Shown: positions 15,079 to 24,051 of the stretch, piece after piece | How positions within the stretch are numbered: the stretch's first letter is position 1 | How the letters are laid out: the number at the start of each line of letters is the position of its first letter | From: JAAELZ01 sp965237995 | GTDB lineage: Bacteria; Pseudomonadota; Gammaproteobacteria; Arenicellales; Poriferihabitantaceae | DNA: 64,000 nt | Reading direction: 5' to 3' | Assembly (NCBI GenBank): GCA_965237995.1 | Contig: CBDEGO010000003.1 | Location: 248,001 to 312,000, forward strand | Program-made: the position numbers and the translations under genes | The notes under the pieces: model-generated | Database searches by the model: none | What the model was told of the DNA's origin: nothing | What the model saw: only the letters and a program-made list of their open reading frames with translations

Positions 15079-17763
15079 ATGCAAGCGCCGTCACACCCAA
15101 AGCAAAAACAAAAAGACACCGATCCAGTTGAAACTTCAGAATGGCTAGACGCGCTTACCGCTGTCGTTGAGACCCAAGGGCACGAACGCGCGCATTATAT
15201 AATCGAAGCATTAATAGATAAAGCACGACGATCAGGTGCACATATTCCGTACGAGCCCAACACCGCCTACATCAACACGATACCCGCGCGCCTAGAAACA
15301 CCCTCACCAGGAGATGCGGCGATTGAGCACCGAATTCGCGCGCTTATTCGGTGGAACGCATTAGTAATGGTGGTCCGCGCTAATCGTAAATCATCCGAGC
15401 TAGGTGGCCATATCGCGAGCTTTGCTTCAGCAGCCACTTTATACGATGTTGGCTTTAATCATTTCTGGCGCGGTGATACTGAATCTCAACGAGCTGACAT
15501 GTTGTTTGTACAAGGTCACTGCTCGCCGGGTTTATATGCGCGCGCGTTGGTTGAAGGTCAAATTGATGAAGCCATGGCTGATAGATTTCGCCAAGAAGCC
15601 GATCAAGAAGGTTTGTCGTCCTATCCGCATCCTTGGTTGATGCCTGATTTCTGGCAATTTCCGACTGTGTCCATGGGGCTTGGGCCAATACAAGCGATCT
15701 ATCAAGCACGTTTTATGAAATATATGCAAAACCGTGAGATGGTGGAGCAATCAAATCGTAAAGTATGGTGCTTTTGTGGTGACGGAGAAATGGACGAGCC
15801 AGAATCAAAAGGCGCGTTATCCGTGGCGGGGCGAGAAAACCTAGATAATTTAATTTTTGTCGTCAATTGCAACTTGCAGCGCCTAGATGGCCCAGTTCGC
15901 GGCAACGGCAAGATTATTCAAGAATTGGAAAGCGACTTTCGTGGTGCAGGCTGGAATGTCATTAAAGTGATTTGGGGTTCGTATTGGGACCCTCTACTTT
16001 CGCGTGATCACTCTGGCCTATTGCAACAACGTATGGAAGAAGCCGTAGACGGTGAGTACCAAGCGTTTAAAGCCAAAGATGGTGCCTACACCAGAGAGCA
16101 CTTTTTCGGCAAGTATCCTGAATTAAAAGCAATGGTCGCCAATATGAGCGACCGCGATATATGGCGCTTAAATCGCGGCGGGCACGACCCTCATAAAATA
16201 TACGCAGCCTACCACGAGGCGATGAAGCATACCGGCCAACCCACGGTAATTTTAGCTAAAACGGTTAAGGGTTACGGCATGGGCGAAGCCGGTGAAGGTC
16301 AAAACATTACCCATCAGCAAAAGAAACTAGGTGAAGATAGCCTACTTGAGTTTCGCAATCGTTTTCATATCCCGCTGAATGACGAAGAAGTCGCTGAAGC
16401 TAAATACTATGTACCTGCAGAAGACTCAGAAGAAAAACAATATATTAAAGCACGGCGTGCTGAGCTGGGCGGTTTATCGCAATCGCGTCAACGCGGTTGT
16501 AAAGCCTCATTTAAGATCCCTTCTTTAGATCTTTTCAAGTCTCAGCTCGAAAGTACCGGAGATCGTCAAATCTCAACAACTATGGCGTTCGTTCGAATTT
16601 TGTCTGCGTTAATTCGCGATAAAGAAACCGGCAAATATATTGTTCCTATCGTGCCAGATGAGTCTCGCACTTTTGGTATGGAGGGCATGTTCCGACAACT
16701 CGGCATCTATTCGCCTAAAGGCCAATTGTATGAGCCAGAAGACGCCGACCAATTGATGTATTACCGCGAAGATAAAAAAGGCCAAGTATTGCAAGAAGGT
16801 ATTAACGAAGCTGGTGCCATGTCATCGTGGATGGCAGCTGGCACTGCCTATAGTAATCATGGCGTGTCGATGGTGCCATTTTACATTTTTTATTCTATGT
16901 TTGGCTTTCAGCGTATCGGAGACTTGGCTTGGGCTGCAGGTGACTTGCGCACACGGGGTTTTTTAATGGGCGGTACCGCAGGTCGCACGACCTTGGCAGG
17001 CGAAGGCTTACAACACCAAGATGGGCATAGCTTAATACTTGCTAACACCGTGCCCAATTGTGTTTCTTACGACCCAACCTATGCCTATGAGATGGCCGTT
17101 ATCGTACAAAATGGCATCGAACGTATGTTCGGCAATGACGAAAGTGTCTATTTTTATATCACTTGCATGAATGAAAATTATCAGCACCCCGCCATGCCCA
17201 AGAGCGCTGAAGACGGCATTCTAAAGGGAATGTATGTACTTGAAACTCATAAAGCTAAAAAAGGTAACGCCACCATCGAGCTGTTAGGTAGTGGAGCCAT
17301 TTTAAATGAGGTACGCAGCGCGGCAGAGCAACTGCTAGCAGAATATGGCATTGGTTCCAATATTTGGTCAGTTACCAGCTTTAACGAGTTAACCAGAGAA
17401 GCACAGAACGTTGACCGTATTAATCGATTAAACCCAGAGAAAAAGCCCCAAAAAGCGTATGTAACTCAATGCTTAGACAAAGCCAAAGGCCCAGTGATTG
17501 CCGCCACCGACTACATGAAACAATATAGCGACCAAATAAGAAAATGGGTGCCTAACCGCTATGAAGTGCTCGGCACTGATGGTTATGGTCGCAGCGACAC
17601 CCGCGCTAAGTTAAGATCCTTTTTTGAAGTAAATGCTGACCATATATTTGTTACCGCACTAAAAGCACTTGCAGACGATGGTCTAGTAGATATGAAAGAA
17701 GTGAGTAAGGCCATTAAGAAGCGCAAAATCAATTCCGCTAAGCCTAACCCAACCACCGTTTAG
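15079..17763 (+). CDS. aceE: Pyruvate dehydrogenase E1 component (homodimeric)
   Basis: An 894-residue thiamine-diphosphate enzyme, close to E. coli AceE (887). It decarboxylates pyruvate and reductively acetylates the lipoyl groups of E2. The ThDP/Mg motif runs from GDGEMDEPESKG to VVNCNLQRLDGPV. The strongly conserved GHISSFASAATLY-like segment near residue 110 (here GGHIASFASAATLYDVGF) and EGLQHQDGHS in the transketolase-like C-terminal half are also present. It heads the operon aceE-aceF-lpd, with 12 bases to aceF. ThDP dependence links it to the thiamine operon in the same window. Confidence 0.97.
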   Translation: MQAPSHPKQKQKDTDPVETSEWLDALTAVVETQGHERAHYIIEALIDKARRSGAHIPYEPNTAYINTIPARLETPSPGDAAIEHRIRALIRWNALVMVVRANRKSSELGGHIASFASAATLYDVGFNHFWRGDTESQRADMLFVQGHCSPGLYARALVEGQIDEAMADRFRQEADQEGLSSYPHPWLMPDFWQFPTVSMGLGPIQAIYQARFMKYMQNREMVEQSNRKVWCFCGDGEMDEPESKGALSVAGRENLDNLIFVVNCNLQRLDGPVRGNGKIIQELESDFRGAGWNVIKVIWGSYWDPLLSRDHSGLLQQRMEEAVDGEYQAFKAKDGAYTREHFFGKYPELKAMVANMSDRDIWRLNRGGHDPHKIYAAYHEAMKHTGQPTVILAKTVKGYGMGEAGEGQNITHQQKKLGEDSLLEFRNRFHIPLNDEEVAEAKYYVPAEDSEEKQYIKARRAELGGLSQSRQRGCKASFKIPSLDLFKSQLESTGDRQISTTMAFVRILSALIRDKETGKYIVPIVPDESRTFGMEGMFRQLGIYSPKGQLYEPEDADQLMYYREDKKGQVLQEGINEAGAMSSWMAAGTAYSNHGVSMVPFYIFYSMFGFQRIGDLAWAAGDLRTRGFLMGGTAGRTTLAGEGLQHQDGHSLILANTVPNCVSYDPTYAYEMAVIVQNGIERMFGNDESVYFYITCMNENYQHPAMPKSAEDGILKGMYVLETHKAKKGNATIELLGSGAILNEVRSAAEQLLAEYGIGSNIWSVTSFNELTREAQNVDRINRLNPEKKPQKAYVTQCLDKAKGPVIAATDYMKQYSDQIRKWVPNRYEVLGTDGYGRSDTRAKLRSFFEVNADHIFVTALKALADDGLVDMKEVSKAIKKRKINSAKPNPTTV

Positions 17764-17775
17764 GGGTCTGATGAT

Positions 17776-19116
17776 ATGAGTGAACAAATAACACTAGTAG
17801 TCCCGGATATAGGTGATTTTGATGCGGTACCCGTTATTGAAGTACTGGTACAGGTAGGCGACAGTATAAATGCTGAAGACGGGTTAGTTACGCTGGAAAG
17901 TGATAAGGCGACAATGGATGTGCCCGCCCCCTCTAACGGTAAAATTATCTCCTTAGCGGTTAAGGTTGGTGACAACCTAAAGCAAGGCGACATCATCGGT
18001 GTACTTGAAATAAGCGAGAGCACTCAAGAAAGCAACGCTCCGTCTGAAGCGTTGCCGAGCGACCCGCCGACCGATTCACCCGTTGAAGCAGTCACGCAAG
18101 AACAAACCCCCGCTGCGGTGCCACCTACGAATAATCGAATTGATGATTTTAAGCAATCGACGCCTAAAGTTCCCCCGATCGCCCCACCACCGGGGCAACG
18201 TGCGGGTATTGCTAGTGTGCACGCCAGCCCTAGCATTCGTCGTTATGCGCGAGAATTAGGTGCAGACTTAACGCAGGTGCGCGGCTCAGGTCCAAAAGGC
18301 CGCATTCTTAAAGAAGATGTAAAAACGTGGATCCATCTACAATTAAGTAAAGCGAACTCTCAAGACGAAAATGGCGGGCTGGGCATTCCCCCAATTCCTG
18401 AAATCGACTTCAGCGAATTTGGAGAAATTGAAGTCGAGGCCTTTTCTCGCATTCAAAAGCTATCTGCGCCGCATTTGCATCGCGCATGGTTAAACATTCC
18501 CCATGTTACGCATCATGACGAAGCGGACATCACCGAAACAGAAGCTTTTCGCAAGTCACTAAAAGCCGAATATGCTGACCAAGGTACGCGCATCACGTTG
18601 CTGGCATTCATCATGAAAGCCGTCGTCGGTAGTTTAAAGAAGTTTCCGCACTTTAACTCGTCCTTGTCCCCTGATGGCAAGAACTTTATCCTGAAGAAAT
18701 ATTTTCATATTGGCATAGCCGTAGATACGCCAAATGGATTGATGGTACCCGTCATTCGAGACGTTGACCGCTTATCTATTTTTGAAATAAGCGAAGCTTT
18801 GACCGACGTAAGTACACGAGCCAGAGAAGGTAAACTTAAAGCAAACGAGCTTAAAGGTGGCTGCATGAGCATCTCAAGTTTAGGTGGTATTGGCGGTACT
18901 GCGTTTACTCCTATCGTTAATTCGCCTGAAGTCGCTATTTTAGGAATCACCCGCTCGAAAATGCAACCTCATTGGAACGGAACCGAATTCGAGCCACGAC
19001 TCATGCTTCCGCTTGACCTTTCCTACGATCACCGAGCCATTGATGGCGCCCAAGCGGCGCGTTTCATGGCTTATCTCGTCAGCCTATTTGTCGATGTTCG
19101 ACGATTGTTGTTGTAA
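17776..19116 (+). CDS. aceF: Dihydrolipoyllysine acetyltransferase (pyruvate dehydrogenase E2)
   Basis: A 446-residue E2. Domains: one lipoyl domain (1-75, lipoylated Lys in ESDKATMDVP), a Pro/Thr-rich linker (80-145), a peripheral-subunit-binding domain (about 155-190, ASPSIRRYARELG and GSGPKGRILKEDV), and a catalytic acetyltransferase domain (about 220-446) ending with the active-site DHRAIDGAQAARF. E. coli AceF has three lipoyl domains; this one has one. The E3 gene next door carries its own lipoyl domain. The gene sits 12 bases after aceE and 19 before lpd. Confidence 0.97.
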   Translation: MSEQITLVVPDIGDFDAVPVIEVLVQVGDSINAEDGLVTLESDKATMDVPAPSNGKIISLAVKVGDNLKQGDIIGVLEISESTQESNAPSEALPSDPPTDSPVEAVTQEQTPAAVPPTNNRIDDFKQSTPKVPPIAPPPGQRAGIASVHASPSIRRYARELGADLTQVRGSGPKGRILKEDVKTWIHLQLSKANSQDENGGLGIPPIPEIDFSEFGEIEVEAFSRIQKLSAPHLHRAWLNIPHVTHHDEADITETEAFRKSLKAEYADQGTRITLLAFIMKAVVGSLKKFPHFNSSLSPDGKNFILKKYFHIGIAVDTPNGLMVPVIRDVDRLSIFEISEALTDVSTRAREGKLKANELKGGCMSISSLGGIGGTAFTPIVNSPEVAILGITRSKMQPHWNGTEFEPRLMLPLDLSYDHRAIDGAQAARFMAYLVSLFVDVRRLLL

Positions 19117-19135
19117 CTTATACCTACACTAATTT

Positions 19136-20920
19136 ATGTCTACTACCAAAACCATCGTTGTTCCTGAACTAGGTGATTTTGATGCCGTCCCTGTGATAGA
19201 GGTGCTGGTGGCAACTGGCGATCACGTTGAGTTAGAAACTCCACTTGTTACTCTCGAAAGTGACAAAGCCACCATGGACGTACCTTCTCCAGATAATGGT
19301 GTCATTGCCAAAGTGCTGGTTAAAGTAGGTGACACACTTAAAGAAGGTGACGCGATTGCTACTATTGAATTAACAAATGAAATACAACTCACCGATTCTT
19401 TACCTGAGCAAGATTCAACAAGTGATTCTGAACAGATAGCTCAGGCCTCAGAAAAATCTAGCGCTGTTTCCGCTTCGACCAGCGCCGATTCACATGATGA
19501 AAGTGCACCCGACACCGATATTGATGTGGTTGTTATCGGCTCTGGCCCTGGGGGTTATACCGCCGCATTTCGTGCAGCTGATCTAGGCTTAAAAATAGTG
19601 TTAATTGAACGTTACCCAAACTTGGGCGGCGTTTGTTTAAACGTCGGCTGTATTCCCTCTAAGGCGTTATTGCATAGCGCTAAAGTGATTGATGACGCTA
19701 AAGATGCTAATCAGTTCGGCATCAGTTTCAACCAACCTAAGGTTGATATAAAGCAACTTGGGGTGTGGAAAAATAGCGTTGTCAGCTCGTTAACAGGTGG
19801 TTTAGCCAAATTAGCAAAGCAAAGGAAAGTCACTGTTATTCAAGGGTTTGCAACATTTAGCTCGCCTCATTCTCTAAGTGTGGAGCATGAAGGCAAGACT
19901 CAAAGCATTGATTTTAAGCACGCTATCATCGCGGCGGGCTCCACCTCCGTTAAAGTGCCTGATTTCCCGCATGACGACCCCCGCCTAATTGACTCGACCG
20001 GTGCCTTGTTACTCGATGATATTCCTAAAAAGCTACTCATCATTGGTGGCGGTATTATTGGCCTTGAGATGGCCACTGTTTATCATGCGCTTGGTAGCCA
20101 GGTTAGTGTGGTCGAGATGATGGATGGATTAATGTCAGGCGCTGATCCAGATTTAGTTCGTCCACTGCAACGGCGCATTACCAAGCAATATGAACATATT
20201 TGGTTGAATACGAAAGTAACTGCAATTAAAGCACAAAAGTCAGGCTTAAAAGTCCATTTTGAAGGCGATAAAGCGCCTGATTCAGCTATTTTTGACAAAG
20301 TGCTGGTTGCAGTCGGTCGGTCACCCAACGGTAAGGTGATTAATGCTAAAGCAGCGGGCGTTGATGTCACTGACCGAGGCTTTATTGAAGTAGATGACCA
20401 GCAGCGCACAAACCAAAGTCATATATTCGCAATTGGTGACTTAGTTGGCCAACCTATGCTTGCTCATAAAGCCGTACACGAAGGCAAAGTAGCGGCTGAA
20501 GTGATTGCGGGTTTAGCCAGTGGGTTTGACAACCGACACATCCCATCGGTGGCTTATACCGACCCAGAAGTCGCATGGGTTGGGCTTACAGAGACCCAAG
20601 CTAAGCAACAAGGGGTTGAAGTCGGTATCGGTAAATTCCCATGGGCCGCCAGTGGCCGCTCGCTGAGCTTAAACCGTAATGAAGGTGTTACCAAAATTTT
20701 GTTCGATAAAGAAACTGACCGCATCATTGGATGCGGTATCGTTGGGCCTAATGCAGGAGATTTGATCGCGGAAGCCACCTTGGCGATAGAAATGGGTAGT
20801 GACGCGCAAGACATTGGGCTAACCATTCACCCTCACCCAACGCTGTCCGAAACCATTGGGTTTGCGGCTGAAGCGTTTGAGGGCACCATCACCGATTTAT
20901 ATATGCCAAAAAAGAAGTAA
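19136..20920 (+). CDS. lpdA: Dihydrolipoyl dehydrogenase (E3) with N-terminal lipoyl domain
   Basis: A 594-residue flavoprotein that reoxidises the E2 lipoyl group with NAD+. Residues 1-80 are a lipoyl domain (ESDKATMDVPSP) very similar to that of AceF, followed by an acidic/Ser linker (85-128). Then comes a full FAD/NAD-disulfide oxidoreductase: FAD site VVIGSGPGGYTAAF, redox disulfide GGVCLNVGCIPSK, NAD site IIGGGIIGLEMA, second FAD motif IFAIGDL, and the C-terminal catalytic His in HPHPTLSE. Lipoyl-E3 fusions are known in Neisseria and other proteobacteria. It is cotranscribed with aceEF. Confidence 0.96.
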   Translation: MSTTKTIVVPELGDFDAVPVIEVLVATGDHVELETPLVTLESDKATMDVPSPDNGVIAKVLVKVGDTLKEGDAIATIELTNEIQLTDSLPEQDSTSDSEQIAQASEKSSAVSASTSADSHDESAPDTDIDVVVIGSGPGGYTAAFRAADLGLKIVLIERYPNLGGVCLNVGCIPSKALLHSAKVIDDAKDANQFGISFNQPKVDIKQLGVWKNSVVSSLTGGLAKLAKQRKVTVIQGFATFSSPHSLSVEHEGKTQSIDFKHAIIAAGSTSVKVPDFPHDDPRLIDSTGALLLDDIPKKLLIIGGGIIGLEMATVYHALGSQVSVVEMMDGLMSGADPDLVRPLQRRITKQYEHIWLNTKVTAIKAQKSGLKVHFEGDKAPDSAIFDKVLVAVGRSPNGKVINAKAAGVDVTDRGFIEVDDQQRTNQSHIFAIGDLVGQPMLAHKAVHEGKVAAEVIAGLASGFDNRHIPSVAYTDPEVAWVGLTETQAKQQGVEVGIGKFPWAASGRSLSLNRNEGVTKILFDKETDRIIGCGIVGPNAGDLIAEATLAIEMGSDAQDIGLTIHPHPTLSETIGFAAEAFEGTITDLYMPKKK

Positions 20921-20927
20921 GGCACAA

Positions 20928-21710
20928 ATGCTCTACTTTAAACCCTACGGCATCGACGACACCCAAAAACCTAATCTACTTATTTTGCATGGCTTATTTG
21001 GTTCGTCAACCAATTGGCATAGTATGGCCGGAAAATTAGCCGCACACTTTAATGTGTATAACATCGACATACGCAATCACGGGCGCTCTGCTTGGCACCC
21101 GACGCATACCTACCCCGAATTAGCCGCTGATATCGTCAATTTTATTTCTGAACATGCCATAGAGAACCCTTCATTACTTGGGCATAGCATGGGCGGCAAG
21201 GTGGCAATGCAGTTGACGCTAAGCAACCCAGAGCTAATTCAAAAGCTCGTTGTTGCAGATATTGCCCCTGTTTCCTACCCGCCACGCGACCATGGCGAAT
21301 TAATAGAAGCCATGTCGGCGTTAGATTTAACCACGATAAGTTCGCGTAAAGAAGCCGATATAGCATTAAAAAATCGCATCCCAGAAGCCTCAGTTAGGCA
21401 TTTTTTATTACAAAATTTGACCCCAAGTGAGCAAGCCAACAAATGGAAATGGCGACTCAACTTACCAATCTTACTTGCCTCCCTACCCGACATAATGGCG
21501 TTTCCTGATTACGCTACTGCCTGTCCTGTCCCTACTTTGTTTATTTATGGCAAGCGATCAGATTATCTAACTCAAGATAATCAAGCGATCGCGAGTAAAG
21601 TGTTTAGCCATAGTAAATTTCATGGTGTAGACAATGCCGGTCATTGGTTACACGCAGAACAGCCCGACGAGTTTTTACAAACTTGTACGCAGTTTCTCAC
21701 TCAGAATTAA
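20928..21710 (+). CDS. ybfF: Alpha/beta-fold hydrolase, YbfF-type esterase
   Basis: A 260-residue alpha/beta hydrolase. The oxyanion region is LHGLFGSSTNW, the nucleophile elbow GHSMGGK, an acidic residue near RSDYL, and the catalytic His in AGHWLHAEQP. DIRNHGRSAW and VVADIAPVSYPPRDH are typical of YbfF, an acyl-CoA/malonyl-CoA thioesterase-like esterase of unclear physiological substrate. The start is the ATG at 20928, eight bases after the lpd stop; an in-frame TTG at 20856 within lpd is unlikely. It may be read from the pyruvate dehydrogenase operon. Confidence 0.88.
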   Translation: MLYFKPYGIDDTQKPNLLILHGLFGSSTNWHSMAGKLAAHFNVYNIDIRNHGRSAWHPTHTYPELAADIVNFISEHAIENPSLLGHSMGGKVAMQLTLSNPELIQKLVVADIAPVSYPPRDHGELIEAMSALDLTTISSRKEADIALKNRIPEASVRHFLLQNLTPSEQANKWKWRLNLPILLASLPDIMAFPDYATACPVPTLFIYGKRSDYLTQDNQAIASKVFSHSKFHGVDNAGHWLHAEQPDEFLQTCTQFLTQN

Positions 21711-21732
21711 CAGCAACTTAGCTTATGTAAAT

Positions 21733-21758
21733 GATGATGCATAGACCTATGCATTATT
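21733..21758. other. Stem-loop downstream of the ybfF-like gene
   Basis: A 12-pair inverted repeat with one G-T pair: core ATGCATAG at 21737-21744 and CTATGCAT at 21747-21754. It begins about 22 bases after the hydrolase stop codon. There is no T-run after it, so a classic intrinsic terminator is doubtful. It may be an mRNA 3'-end stabiliser or a protein site. Confidence 0.35.
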
Positions 21759-21946
21759 TGCCTAAATAAACCAAACAATCGCTAGACAATATTTTAATTA
21801 ACAGTATAGTTATTTAATGTATGGAATTACTAGATAGCAATACGTCAGTAAGCAAATACTTAAACTGCCTATAACGATGATGCGTTGTTCGATTGATTAA
21901 TTCGAGATAGTGCACTCAACACCCTATATTACCCACAGAGGAGATT

Positions 21947-22909
21947 ATGAAAAAAACTTTATTATCCGGTTTTATCGCTGCTTCATTAGCATTTAGTGTT
22001 AGTTCTGCCAGCGCTGAAAGCGTCAAAATTGGCGCCCCAGCATGGACTGGCGCACAGGCTATCGCTAATTTAATTAAAGTCATTGTGACCGACAAAATTG
22101 GCGGCGAAGCAGAATTAGTGCCAGGCAACAATGCTGCTATCTTTGCGGCAATGGACCAAGGCAAAGGAGATATCGACGTGCATCCAGATGTTTGGCTGCC
22201 TAATCAAGAAACGTTTACTAAAGAATACGTCGACGAAAAAGGCACGGTTACATTAAGTTCTAATGCTTACAAAGGTAAGCAGAATTTTTGTATTTCAAAA
22301 AAGTTTTCTGAAGAGCATGGCGTCACTTCTATCTTTGATCTAGCTCGGCCAGAAATTGCCAAACTGATGGATTCGGATGGCAATGGCAAAGGCGAAATCT
22401 GGATTGGTGCGCCGGGTTGGGCATCGGCTAACGTGAATGAAGTGAAGGTACGTGATTATGGCTTATTGGACTTCATGGAACCTATCCGTGCAGAGCAAAG
22501 CGTCATGGTGGCAACCGTCGGTGATTCAATTACTAAAGGCAAGGGTTATGCTTTCTATTGCTATGCCCCTCATGCTATCTGGTTTATGCATGATATCGTT
22601 ACCTTAGAAGAGCCAGCCTACGACCCTGAGAAATATGTCATGGTTCAACCTAAAGAAGATGCTGATTGGATGGAGAAATCTACAGTCATGACAGAAGATG
22701 CGCTCAAACAAGTTCAGGTCGCTTATTCAAACTCTCTGGAAAGTCGTTCGCCTATCATCACTGGGTTATTGGCTAACATGGCTTTAGACACGGCTACGGT
22801 TAGTAACTTTGCATTTGAAATTGCGTCTAATAATCGTGACCCTGAAGAAGTCGCTCGTGAGTGGGTTGCTGCTAACAGTGAACGTGTAGACGGCTGGTTG
22901 GGACTGTAA
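21947..22909 (+). CDS. proX: Glycine betaine/proline-type ABC transporter substrate-binding protein
   Basis: A 320-residue periplasmic binding protein of the OpuAC/ProX family. The signal peptide ends SSASA (cleavage near residue 23) and an AGAGG ribosome site precedes the ATG. Segments such as GAPAWTGAQAIANLI, the DVHPDVWLPNQ motif and APHAIWFMHDI place it with binders of quaternary ammonium or sulfonium osmolytes such as glycine betaine, proline betaine, choline or DMSP. The specific ligand is not clear. It is the first gene of a three-gene importer, separated from the ATPase by an internal terminator hairpin, so it is probably made in excess. Confidence 0.88.
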   Translation: MKKTLLSGFIAASLAFSVSSASAESVKIGAPAWTGAQAIANLIKVIVTDKIGGEAELVPGNNAAIFAAMDQGKGDIDVHPDVWLPNQETFTKEYVDEKGTVTLSSNAYKGKQNFCISKKFSEEHGVTSIFDLARPEIAKLMDSDGNGKGEIWIGAPGWASANVNEVKVRDYGLLDFMEPIRAEQSVMVATVGDSITKGKGYAFYCYAPHAIWFMHDIVTLEEPAYDPEKYVMVQPKEDADWMEKSTVMTEDALKQVQVAYSNSLESRSPIITGLLANMALDTATVSNFAFEIASNNRDPEEVAREWVAANSERVDGWLGL

Positions 22910-22930
22910 GCCTGCCAAGTGTGTAAACAA

Positions 22931-22960
22931 TAACGCCGGATTTATCCGGCGTTATTTATT
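22931..22960 (+). terminator. Intrinsic terminator inside the betaine transporter operon
   Basis: TAACGCCGGAT (22931-22941) pairs perfectly with ATCCGGCGTTA (22944-22954), followed by a T-rich tract. It lies between the binding-protein gene and the ATPase gene. Leaky termination here would give more binding protein than ATPase and permease, as is common in ABC importer operons. Confidence 0.8.
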
Positions 22961-22983
22961 TTAAACCTAGAACCCCCCCACAA

Positions 22984-24051
22984 ATGATGAGCGACAGCGA
23001 ACAAGGCGCAATAAAAATAGATAGCGTTTGGAAAGTATTTGGCGACCGGTGGGAAGAAGCACTTAAGGAAATTCTCAACAACGGCATTTCTAAAAAAGAA
23101 GTATTAGAAAAATACAACTGCGTCATTGGTGTGGCTGACGTCAGTTTTGATGTATCGAGAGGAGAAATATTTTGCGTAATGGGCTTATCAGGAAGTGGTA
23201 AATCCACGTTGGTACGCCATATTAACCGCTTACTTGAACCATCTGCAGGAAGCATTTTTGTTGGCGGTCAAGACGTTATGAAAATTGAAGGAGAAGCCCT
23301 ACGTCAGTTTCGTAATGAACGTATAGGTATGGTCTTTCAAAATTTTGCGCTCATGCCGCATCGCTCCGTTTTTGATAATGTTGCCTTGCCACTAGAAATT
23401 CGCGGCGTAAATAAAAACCAGCGCATGGAAACGGCTGAAAAATGCATCGAATTAGTTGAACTCACGGGTTGGGGCAATAAGTTTGCCCACGAGTTGTCAG
23501 GTGGAATGCAACAGCGAGTAGGCTTAGCACGTGCTATCGCTGCGGATCCAGAAATACTATTAATGGACGAGCCATTTAGCGCGCTAGACCCACTGATTAG
23601 GCGCCAACTGCAACAGCAGTTTATGGATCTTGCTTCAGTCATGAAAAAGACCACCATGTTTATTACCCACGACTTAGACGAAGCCGTGCGTATCGGTCAT
23701 CGCATTGCCATCATGCGCGATGGACGAGTTGTTCAAATTGGCACGCCCGAACAAATAGTCATGAACCCCGCCGATGATTATGTTTCAGACTTTGTCGCGG
23801 GCATTTCACGGCTAAAAGTCGTACGTGCTCATGCTGTTATGCAACCAGTAAAAGACTACGAAAAGGCACACGGCACTATTTCGCAGAACGCCCCCATCTT
23901 TAACGAAAGTGATAACTTAAGCGTTCTTATTCGCTCTGCTATCGATAACGATAGCCCAATCAAAATTAACAACAGCAGCGACAAAACGGTGGGCATTATT
24001 ACTCGCGCTGATTTACTTACCACCGTAATCGAAGGGACAGAAACATCATGA
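22984..24051 (+). CDS. proV: Betaine/proline-type ABC transporter ATP-binding protein
   Basis: A 355-residue ATPase of the ProV/OpuAA type. Walker A is GLSGSGKSTLVRH, the signature LSGGMQQRVGLAR, Walker B ILLMDEPFSALDP, and the switch MFITHDLDEA. An N-terminal extension (about 1-50), typical of ProV, precedes the nucleotide-binding domain. The last 80 residues resemble a single shortened CBS-like module (SVLIRSA, VGIITRADLL), the osmosensing region in OpuAA. Two ATGs (22984, 22987) are possible. The stop overlaps the permease start by four bases. Confidence 0.92.
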   Translation: MMSDSEQGAIKIDSVWKVFGDRWEEALKEILNNGISKKEVLEKYNCVIGVADVSFDVSRGEIFCVMGLSGSGKSTLVRHINRLLEPSAGSIFVGGQDVMKIEGEALRQFRNERIGMVFQNFALMPHRSVFDNVALPLEIRGVNKNQRMETAEKCIELVELTGWGNKFAHELSGGMQQRVGLARAIAADPEILLMDEPFSALDPLIRRQLQQQFMDLASVMKKTTMFITHDLDEAVRIGHRIAIMRDGRVVQIGTPEQIVMNPADDYVSDFVAGISRLKVVRAHAVMQPVKDYEKAHGTISQNAPIFNESDNLSVLIRSAIDNDSPIKINNSSDKTVGIITRADLLTTVIEGTETS

